Origin: DASXPG01 sp035559335
Lineage (GTDB): Bacteria; Gemmatimonadota; Gemmatimonadetes; Gemmatimonadales; JACORV01
DNA length: 5,353 nt
Assembly: GCA_035559335.1 (NCBI GenBank)
Contig: DATMBH010000071.1
Location: forward strand, 1-5,353
Direction: 5' to 3'
How positions within the stretch are numbered: position 1 is the first letter of the stretch; every line of letters begins with the position of its first letter. A model generated the notes under the pieces. That model searched no databases. It was not told where the DNA came from and was given only the letters and a program-made list of their open reading frames with translations. A program made the translations under genes and the position numbers. Positions 1 through 4,320 of this stretch are shown one piece after another.

Positions 1-2
1 GA

Positions 3-524
3 GGCCCTACAAGCCCCCCCGGGCCGGCGGCGAGGCCCCTGCCCCCCGCCGCACCCCTGGTCCCGCCTTCTCGCGCCGCTGAGGCCCGGCGGAACGCGTC
101 TGAGCGTATCGTCGCGCATTTCCGGCCTGGCACCCTGCTGGGGTGCGAGGCCGACGGCGTGCCCAAGGACGCGGTGGAGTTTCTCCGGGATCGGACTGGC
201 CGCCTGCTTTCGACGGCCCCGTGCGTCTGGAAGGTCGAGGACGAGTTCTACCCGGAGGAGCAGGGCGTGCTCGCGCCCGCCCCGTCGCGCTGGAAGCTGG
301 CGGCCGGCTACTCCCTCTCCGGGACGGTTGACTACGGGGTGGCGTATGAGCTGGTGCGGCTGGAGCCGTGGTCGCTGGACGGGGTGGCTCTCGTCCAGAC
401 CCGGTCGATTGGCGCTGGCGTCGCGCGGAAGATCACGGCGAACGTGACGGTGGGTCCGGCCCTGCTCTACAGCATCCGAGACCGCGAGTGGGCGCTATGG
501 GTCGTCTTCGCGGGCCGGTTCTAG
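3..524 (+). CDS. Partial protein of unknown function, proline-rich then a compact C-terminal domain
   Basis: The frame is open without a stop from base 3 to a TAG at 522-524, so the gene probably enters from outside the window and is 5' truncated; 173 residues are visible. The first 30 or so are rich in proline and alanine, like a flexible linker. They are followed by a more ordinary domain containing HFRPGTLLGCEADG, an acidic patch (KVEDEFYPEE) and a C-terminal part with alternating hydrophobic residues that ends in aromatic Phe (VVFAGRF). A GTG at 159 could start a 121-residue version, but protein-like sequence (RIVAHFRPGTLLG) continues upstream and I see no clear ribosome site before it. 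The strand-like C-terminus ending in Phe resembles outer-membrane barrel ends, but this is weak. I do not recognise the family. Its stop overlaps that of the convergent minus-strand gene. Confidence 0.6.
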   Translation, partial: GPTSPPGPAARPLPPAAPLVPPSRAAEARRNASERIVAHFRPGTLLGCEADGVPKDAVEFLRDRTGRLLSTAPCVWKVEDEFYPEEQGVLAPAPSRWKLAAGYSLSGTVDYGVAYELVRLEPWSLDGVALVQTRSIGAGVARKITANVTVGPALLYSIRDREWALWVVFAGRF

Positions 525-1066
525 ACCTGCCCCTCTGCGGCGGCTAAGATCGGTCGGGCACGCTCGTAGTAGCGCACCCTCCTCCGGTACTGCTTGACCT
601 TCGTCTGCGCCAGCTTCAACCGACGCTCCCACTGGCGCAGGTATCGTTCTGCTTTCGCTCTTCGCTCGCCGACCAGATCCCGTACCGGACGCGCTTGCAC
701 CTGTCGTAGCGGCACGTTCTCCTGACCGACGTGCTGCGCCCACCACTCGGCGGGCTGCTCTGTGAAGCGCCCGTGCCGGTAGCCGTAGCAATGGTAGAGT
801 TCGTGCTCGACGAGCCGCGCTACCCGCGCCGCGGCGAGCGGTCCGTGTTTGGGGTGCGGCAGACACAGGACTATCCTGCTCCCGTCGTACGTCGCGTATC
901 CCGAAACCGCGTTGTCGAACAACCGCGGCCGCCGCGTCTGGACGAGAACCCGCAGCGACCGCCACGAACGCAACCGCCCCTCATGCCTAGCCATTACCCG
1001 ATGCACCGTCACGGCGATTCGACGCAATGCTCGGGTGTCGTAGGGGGTCCGGTTCACGACGCGCAC
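521..1066 (-). CDS. Small putative zinc metallopeptidase with HExxHxxGxxH motif
   Basis: A 181-residue protein starting at GTG (1064-1066), a start fixed by a perfect AAGGAGGT nine bases upstream. Residues 88-98 read HELYHCYGYRH, which fits both the general zincin motif HExxH and the longer metzincin form HExxHxxGxxH. His88, His92 and His98 would bind zinc and Glu89 would be the catalytic base. Only two methionines occur (positions 1 and 25), so the Met-turn found after the motif in true metzincins is missing. The last 50 residues are very basic and predicted helical (RYLRQWERRLKLAQTKVKQYRRR), which may bind nucleic acid. No signal peptide is visible, so it probably acts in the cytoplasm. SprT-like and other phage-encoded minimal zincins are possible relatives; the substrate is unknown. 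It ends with TAG overlapping the stop of the convergent + strand gene. Confidence 0.75.
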   Translation of the reverse strand: MRVVNRTPYDTRALRRIAVTVHRVMARHEGRLRSWRSLRVLVQTRRPRLFDNAVSGYATYDGSRIVLCLPHPKHGPLAAARVARLVEHELYHCYGYRHGRFTEQPAEWWAQHVGQENVPLRQVQARPVRDLVGERRAKAERYLRQWERRLKLAQTKVKQYRRRVRYYERARPILAAAEGQV

Positions 1067-1075
1067 GATTCAGCC

Positions 1076-1083
1076 ACCTCCTT
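1076..1083 (-). promoter_or_regulatory. Ribosome binding site of the metallopeptidase gene
   Basis: Read on the minus strand this is AAGGAGGT, a full match to the anti-Shine-Dalgarno sequence. It is nine bases before the GTG at 1064-1066, which supports GTG as the true start. Confidence 0.8.
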
Positions 1084-1147
1084 CCCCCAATCTCCACGCC
1101 GTCCCCTGCACTTCCGGCACCGTCGCATCGTTCCCACCTCCACCTCT

Positions 1148-1153
1148 ATTATA
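1148..1153 (-). promoter_or_regulatory. Possible -10 box for the metallopeptidase gene
   Basis: On the minus strand these bases read TATAAT, a perfect consensus -10 hexamer about 80 bases before the GTG start, in an otherwise GC-rich area. No convincing -35 hexamer lies at the usual distance (GCGGGT at a 17-base spacing), so the promoter call is tentative. The hairpin at 1173-1187 sits just upstream, where a -35 box or operator would be. Confidence 0.35.
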
Positions 1154-1172
1154 AGGACGACCCCTTTGAAAC

Positions 1173-1192
1173 CCGCTCTGGGAGCGGTTTTT
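1173..1192 (+). terminator. Terminator-like hairpin with T tract, + strand
   Basis: CCGCTC (1173-1178) and GAGCGG (1182-1187) form a perfect six-pair GC stem around the loop TGG, followed directly by TTTTT (1188-1192). This is the form of a rho-independent terminator for rightward transcription. No + strand gene ends nearby; the closest is the one ending at 524. It may block read-through from the left toward the 3' end of the ATPase gene. In the other direction the same inverted repeat lies upstream of the TATAAT box and could be an operator. Confidence 0.45.
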
Positions 1193-1288
1193 CTCGTGAT
1201 CACCCCGCGCCAGATGCGGCGATTGGGAGGCGATTTGAAAACTTGACATCAGGACTGGAGCGGGGATTTGCGTGATCCGCTGGAGAGG

Positions 1289-1307
1289 TGCGGCGTGAAA
1301 CGCCGCA
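1289..1307. repeat. Perfect 8-bp inverted repeat with GAA loop
   Basis: TGCGGCGT (1289-1296) and ACGCCGCA (1300-1307) are exact reverse complements around GAA. No T tract follows on either strand, so it is not a standard terminator. The right arm, extended to 1308, can also pair with ATGCGGCG at 1214-1221, giving two mutually exclusive structures. GATCCGC (1274-1280) and GCGGATC (1343-1349) enclose it as an outer stem. Confidence 0.55.
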
Positions 1308-1371
1308 TCAAACGTGGGCCGGTGCGATCGAAAGTCTGCCTTGCGGATCGGTGAATGAGGAACCGCTGCCT

Positions 1372-1398
1372 GCGTCGCAACTGAGTCATCCGCGACGC
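1372..1398. repeat. 7-bp inverted repeat downstream of the ATPase gene
   Basis: GCGTCGC (1372-1378) and GCGACGC (1392-1398) are exact reverse complements separated by 13 bases. The hairpin lies 56 bases past the stop of the minus-strand ATPase gene. It has no T tract, so it may protect the 3' end of that transcript or mark a protein site rather than terminate. Confidence 0.35.
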
Positions 1399-1453
1399 GT
1401 GACCGCGAGCACAGCCGGAACGAATTCCTGGGTTCGGGCCTACCTCGAGTCTC

Positions 1454-3208
1454 TCAGTCGAACAGCAGGTCCGACGCCTTCACGGTACCACGCTCGCTGA
1501 CCACGAGTTCACGGGCGGATAGACGCTGGATGTAGGTGTCCCGGCTGGACCGTTTGTACCCGGTCGCCTCGGAGATGACCTCACGGTCGACCGCGGCGGG
1601 CCAGTGCGACGCCACCACCTCGAGGACTTTCCGCTCCCCCTCCGGCAGGCGGCGGAGCCAGTATTTCAGCAGCGCAGAGCCCGTGGGCAGCGGCTCGAAG
1701 TTCGGACCCAGCACACGTAAGCCCTGGTCCGTGGCCACGATGCGGCCACCGCGGGTCTCGACGAGGCTCTTCTGCTGGAGCCGCTGGACGTAGGTGTCGC
1801 GGCTCGATCGCTTGTAGCCGGTCAGGACGGTGAGCTGCTCGCGAGTGACGCCGTCCGGGTACTGCGCGATCGCCGTGAGCACGGCCTGTTCGCCGCGGCC
1901 CACTTCGAGGGAGTCGACTGCGCCCTCTCGAGTGGTCGCTGTCACCGGATGTTCGCGTAGTCGCTGGCGCACCGCCGTCGAGGCCACGGCTTCCTTCGTC
2001 CGCAGCCGCACCGCCGCCGGGGATCTCACACCGTTGGCCCTGGTCACGTCCTGCAGCACGCGTTCGACGGCCTGCTTCATCTCGTCCGCGCGCCCGTACA
2101 GGTCGCCGGCGAAGTCGCGCAGCGCGGCGACCCCCTCTCGGATGCGCTCCGCAGCGACTTCGAACCGTCGCAGGTGCGCCTCATCCACGATGGGCACGGT
2201 CACCGTCACCGGTTCGGGGGTGCGAGTCTGTGACGCGCGCGCCACCTCGGTCCGCAGACGCGCGATCTCTGCCCGAAGATGCTTCGGATCTTCCTGCTTG
2301 GCGCGCTCCCGCGTTGCAGCCATTTTCTCCCCGAGCCGCTCGAGGTCGACGGGCGCAAGCTGCTTGGGTTCCGCCCGTTTCTCGCCCGGCTTGGGCGTGC
2401 GCCGGCTGTCGAACGTTTCCGGCTCCAGGATGCGTACGCGCTGCAGCCCGATGGGTTTCTTCTCGGGGAAGTCCGGCGCCCACACCCACGCCTCGCCGGT
2501 CTTCAGCTCCGGCAGGGTGGAGAGCACCTGCTGCTTCAGGCCCTCCTGGTGGTGGTATCGGATCCACTCCTCCACGGCGCGCACATCCTGGGGACCGATC
2601 AGCCGGTGCGCAATTAAAATCTCCGCCTGAGTGGTGGCATTCTTATTGAGCGAGGCGGGCCGCTGCGTAATGCTGGTCATCCCGATCCCGCTGGTGCGCC
2701 CCAGTTTCTGGAGCCGCAACATCCGGCCAAGCATCTCTTCCTCGCCGTGGAAGGGCTGCTGCGGCATCAGTTCGTGGGCCTCCTCGACGATGAGCTGGAG
2801 GACCTCGGTGTTCCTGCGGTACAGTCGGTCGGCGAACGCCGCCGCGAACTGCGCCTTCTCGCGGTTGCTGAACTCGCGGAGCACCATGACGGCGTTGATG
2901 CGGTGGTCGACGAGCACGTCGGCCATCAGCTCACCTGCGGTCGGCTCAAGGGGGAGGTCGGCGTGGCGGCCGCCAAAGACGTAGACCTCCTTGCCGCCTT
3001 CGCGCCGGCCGTCCGCACCGGCCTTCAGGCCCCACCACACGTCGACCGGATCCAGAACTGCCACGGGCACGCGAGCGTCAATGAGCTGCTCCGCGAACCG
3101 TGTCGCGGTTGAGCTTTTCCCGCTTCCTCGCTTCCCAACGATCAGGACCGTCTCGGTAGCTGTCTCGAGCGGTAAGCGGAAACCGTGGCCGATGTGAAGG
3201 TCTTTCAT
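1454..3208 (-). CDS. HerA/FtsK-type P-loop ATPase with two C-terminal winged-helix-like repeats
   Basis: A 584-residue protein starting at ATG (3206-3208) after AGGAGG. The N-terminal half is a HerA-FtsK superfamily motor domain: Walker A GKRGSGKS at 25-32, Walker B LQLIVEEAHE at 137-146, then TSITQRP at 178-184 with the conserved Gln and Arg-Pro typical of HerA/DUF87 ATPases. These usually form hexameric rings that move along or pump DNA. Residues 285-440 are charged, Arg/Glu-rich and probably partly coiled coil. The C-terminus has two copies of TGYKRSSRDTY(V/I)QRL, at 463-477 and 549-563, each in a winged-helix-like setting that could bind DNA. No NurA-type nuclease partner is next to it; the GNAT-like gene ends 33 nt upstream, suggesting co-transcription. 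A role in packaging, DNA processing or defence cannot be separated from sequence alone. It ends with TGA, the only non-TAG stop here. Confidence 0.85.
   Translation of the reverse strand: MKDLHIGHGFRLPLETATETVLIVGKRGSGKSSTATRFAEQLIDARVPVAVLDPVDVWWGLKAGADGRREGGKEVYVFGGRHADLPLEPTAGELMADVLVDHRINAVMVLREFSNREKAQFAAAFADRLYRRNTEVLQLIVEEAHELMPQQPFHGEEEMLGRMLRLQKLGRTSGIGMTSITQRPASLNKNATTQAEILIAHRLIGPQDVRAVEEWIRYHHQEGLKQQVLSTLPELKTGEAWVWAPDFPEKKPIGLQRVRILEPETFDSRRTPKPGEKRAEPKQLAPVDLERLGEKMAATRERAKQEDPKHLRAEIARLRTEVARASQTRTPEPVTVTVPIVDEAHLRRFEVAAERIREGVAALRDFAGDLYGRADEMKQAVERVLQDVTRANGVRSPAAVRLRTKEAVASTAVRQRLREHPVTATTREGAVDSLEVGRGEQAVLTAIAQYPDGVTREQLTVLTGYKRSSRDTYVQRLQQKSLVETRGGRIVATDQGLRVLGPNFEPLPTGSALLKYWLRRLPEGERKVLEVVASHWPAAVDREVISEATGYKRSSRDTYIQRLSARELVVSERGTVKASDLLFD
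1525..1822 (-). repeat. Two 40-nt direct repeats inside the ATPase gene
   Basis: Bases 1525-1564 and 1783-1822 match at 34 of 40 positions (six mismatches), exactly 258 nt (86 codons) apart and in the same frame. They encode the repeated TGYKRSSRDTY(V/I)Q segments. This is a duplicated protein module rather than a mobile repeat. Confidence 0.85.
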
Positions 3209-3212
3209 CGTT

Positions 3213-3218
3213 CCTCCT
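3213..3218 (-). promoter_or_regulatory. Ribosome binding site of the ATPase gene
   Basis: AGGAGG on the minus strand, four bases before the ATG at 3206-3208 (reads AGGAGGAACGATG). The spacing is slightly short. It lies in the 33-nt gap after the GNAT-like gene, leaving little room for a separate promoter. Confidence 0.75.
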
Positions 3219-3241
3219 CAGTGGTTTCCCTGACTTTCCCT

Positions 3242-3691
3242 CTAGTCCACGGGCGCGAGCGTCTTCTCCAACACGTGCAGTCCGGATTTGGTGCGGCCTG
3301 TGAATCGCCAGCCGGCCGCCTTGAAGCAGTAGCCTGGGTTGGGAGAAGCCACCTTGCGCGGGTCGACGAACGTGAACGCGCGGTTCGGCCCCCATCGCCG
3401 GGCCGCGTGGGCTTCCGCCTCCAGGATGATGTCGCTGGACCGGCGGGTGGACTCGTTGCGGAAGATCGCGCAATGGAAGCCGTCCCGCCCGTCCATGCGC
3501 AGTTCGGCGCGCGGCCATATCCATACGAACAGCACCAGCCCAGCGACGTCGCGGAGCACGAGTTTCCGTCCGGAATAGGCGAATTGCCTCGCCCCTGGCG
3601 TACGCCGGCTGTAGTGGCGATCGGCGAGGCGCGCCATCTCGTAGTCGAAATGCGTGGTCCTAACGAGGCCTTCGAAGAGTGGCAGGAGCAT
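3242..3691 (-). CDS. GNAT-like acyltransferase, possibly related to phage Mom DNA-modification proteins
   Basis: A 149-residue protein from the ATG at 3689-3691, preferred because AGGAG precedes it by seven bases. An ATG at 3707-3709 and a TTG at 3722-3724 are in frame but lack ribosome sites. Near the N-terminus is ADRHYSRRTPGARQF (HYSRR at 26-30), and the C-terminal part contains NPGYCFKAAGW (118-128) followed by a short strand. The last element is like the final acyl-CoA-fold segment of GNAT proteins, where an Asn-rich turn leads to a helix ending in AGW/AGF. The His-Tyr-Ser plus Arg-rich N-terminal motif recalls the Mom family, which modifies adenine in phage DNA. The location beside a DNA methyltransferase fits a DNA-modification role, but the Mom link rests on remembered motifs. 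It could instead be a GNAT enzyme with another substrate. Its 5' end overlaps the nuclease gene by 32 nt, so translation is probably coupled. Confidence 0.65.
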   Translation of the reverse strand: MLLPLFEGLVRTTHFDYEMARLADRHYSRRTPGARQFAYSGRKLVLRDVAGLVLFVWIWPRAELRMDGRDGFHCAIFRNESTRRSSDIILEAEAHAARRWGPNRAFTFVDPRKVASPNPGYCFKAAGWRFTGRTKSGLHVLEKTLAPVD

Positions 3692-4223
3692 GCTCCGTCT
3701 CCTCGCCATGACGCACGACCGCAACCGTGGTCGGGTGGATCAGGTCCGTCTCAAGCTCCGCCAGCCGGCGGCGGCAGAGATAGACGATGGCTTTCCGAAG
3801 CAAAACGGGATTGTCGCGGAACGCGCCGAGCCCACGGTTGCACAGACCGCAGAGAAGGCCGCGGATTCGCCCGGTGCGATCATGTGTGTGGTCAACACTC
3901 AATCTTCTACCGCTCGGGTTTACACCACCGCAGATGGCGCACCGTCCTCCTTGCGCAGCAAGGAGAGCTTCATACTGTTCGAGCGTCAACCCATAAACGC
4001 GGGCGCGCCTAGCCCGGTTGATTCGCAGTCGTTGTTCTGGATGCGCGGACCCCCACTCACGCGCACGTTTCCTGAGCGAATCTCGATTGCGTGCATAGTA
4101 AGCTACCCAGTTGCATCGCCGCGAGCAGTACATTCGGTCTTTTCGCCGGGCGATAAAGGAGACGTGGCAGGTAGCGCATCGCCGGTCGTATACCGTCTTT
4201 CGGTTGTATCGGTTGTAGGGCAT
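3660..4223 (-). CDS. Endonuclease VII-family HNH nuclease with extra N-terminal zinc finger
   Basis: A 187-residue protein. Residues 77-138 match the recombination endonuclease VII pattern known from T4 gp49: YGLTLEQYEALL, then Cys95-x2-Cys98, the catalytic VDHTHD (Asp111, His112, His114), RGLLCGLCNRGLG with Cys125-x2-Cys128 and Asn129, then RDN. The four cysteines should hold a structural zinc; the family cuts branched DNA in phage replication or packaging, or acts as a free-standing mobile nuclease. Residues 16-37 (CATC, then YCSRRC) form a second, N-terminal zinc-finger-like motif. The ATG start (4221-4223) has no strong ribosome site and lies 121 nt inside the methyltransferase gene, so translation is probably coupled. 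The N-terminus has a small repeat, YNRYNR. The C-terminal 35 residues (RLAELETDLIHP onward) lie outside the nuclease fold and copy the tail of the neighbouring methyltransferase, suggesting a fused remnant. Confidence 0.88.
   Translation of the reverse strand: MPYNRYNRKTVYDRRCATCHVSFIARRKDRMYCSRRCNWVAYYARNRDSLRKRAREWGSAHPEQRLRINRARRARVYGLTLEQYEALLAAQGGRCAICGGVNPSGRRLSVDHTHDRTGRIRGLLCGLCNRGLGAFRDNPVLLRKAIVYLCRRRLAELETDLIHPTTVAVVRHGEETEHAPATLRRPR
3699..3703 (-). promoter_or_regulatory. Ribosome binding site that decides the GNAT-like gene start
   Basis: AGGAG on the minus strand, seven bases before the ATG at 3689-3691. It lies inside the 3' end of the nuclease gene. The two alternative upstream starts have no such site. 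Confidence 0.6.
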
Positions 4224-4279
4224 TCGACGATCACCACTTTCGCGGGATGAATCAGATCGGTTTCCAATGGCTCCAGCCG
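3714..4279 (-). repeat. Diverged 54-nt direct repeat flanking the nuclease gene
   Basis: Copy A is 4226-4279, at the methyltransferase C-terminus; copy B is 3714-3767, at the nuclease C-terminus. Start to start they are 512 nt apart and in the same orientation. Both encode RL..LETDLIHP..V..V: 12 of 18 residues are identical, while the DNA matches at 34 of 54 bases by my count. In the eight-residue core LETDLIHP, seven of eight codons differ, all synonymously. In each copy an ATG follows the Pro codon after 20-22 bases: the nuclease start after copy A, and an in-frame GNAT-gene ATG (3707-3709) after copy B. Confidence 0.8.
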
Positions 4280-4320
4280 TTTCTGGATTAGTGGGATGTA
4301 ATCATTCTGCAATTCCACGC
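3781..4320. other. Lower-GC block covering the methyltransferase 3' end and the nuclease gene
   Basis: Counting by 60-base lines, GC is about 60-62% across 3781-4080 and 47-58% across 4081-4320 (127 of 240, about 53%). It jumps to 68% at 4321-4380 and is 70% at 3721-3780. Part of the ATPase gene (1981-2160) is about 72%. The edges match the nuclease body and the last part of the methyltransferase, supporting acquisition from a lower-GC source. Confidence 0.6.

Larger units (their letters stand above)
1067..1453. other. 387-nt intergenic region with several inverted repeats
   Basis: This is the only long non-coding stretch in the window, lying between the ATPase stop and the metallopeptidase start, both on the minus strand. 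No convincing gene is seen on either strand; short open frames here lack ribosome sites or recognisable protein. It holds the ribosome site and TATAAT box of the metallopeptidase gene, the terminator-like hairpin at 1173-1192, and a consensus TTGACA at 1243-1248 on the + strand with only poor -10 candidates (around 1265-1271). It also holds a perfect 8-bp hairpin at 1289-1307 enclosed by a 7-bp outer pairing (1274-1280 with 1343-1349), and another 7-bp hairpin at 1372-1398. This amount of pairing could reflect regulatory sites or a structured RNA; neither is proven. Confidence 0.5.

Noticed and set aside
731..1246. + strand frame (171 codons) over the metallopeptidase gene and intergenic region
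   Set aside because: Its composition (Pro, Arg and His rich) looks like a shadow of the zincin gene, which has a perfect ribosome site and a zinc motif.
1067..1453. tRNA or CRISPR array in the intergenic region
   Set aside because: No cloverleaf with a TTCGA-type T loop and no regularly spaced direct repeats were found; the pairings are isolated hairpins.
1288..1500. Small + strand frame (70 codons) after the TTGACA
   Set aside because: No ribosome site, it starts inside a hairpin, overlaps the ATPase 3' end and has no recognisable protein features.
1830..2630. Long + strand open frame (266 codons) opposite the ATPase gene
   Set aside because: It is antisense to a clear HerA-type ATPase, is rich in Ser, Arg and Ala as expected of a high-GC shadow frame, and shows no recognisable domain.
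3692..3724. Longer GNAT-like protein starting at TTG 3722-3724 or ATG 3707-3709
   Set aside because: Neither has a Shine-Dalgarno site, while the ATG at 3689-3691 follows AGGAG by seven bases. The 3707 ATG is still possible because it is positioned like the nuclease start after the shared tail.
3185..4012. + strand open frame (275 codons) across the GNAT-like and nuclease genes
   Set aside because: It spans two well-supported minus-strand genes and their junction, with no protein motif or ribosome site of its own.
3660..4223. Group I intron or intein carrying the HNH nuclease
   Set aside because: The nuclease is a complete separate frame between two genes and does not interrupt a conserved coding sequence. 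No intein splice residues or intron-like flanks are visible, so a free-standing nuclease is simpler.
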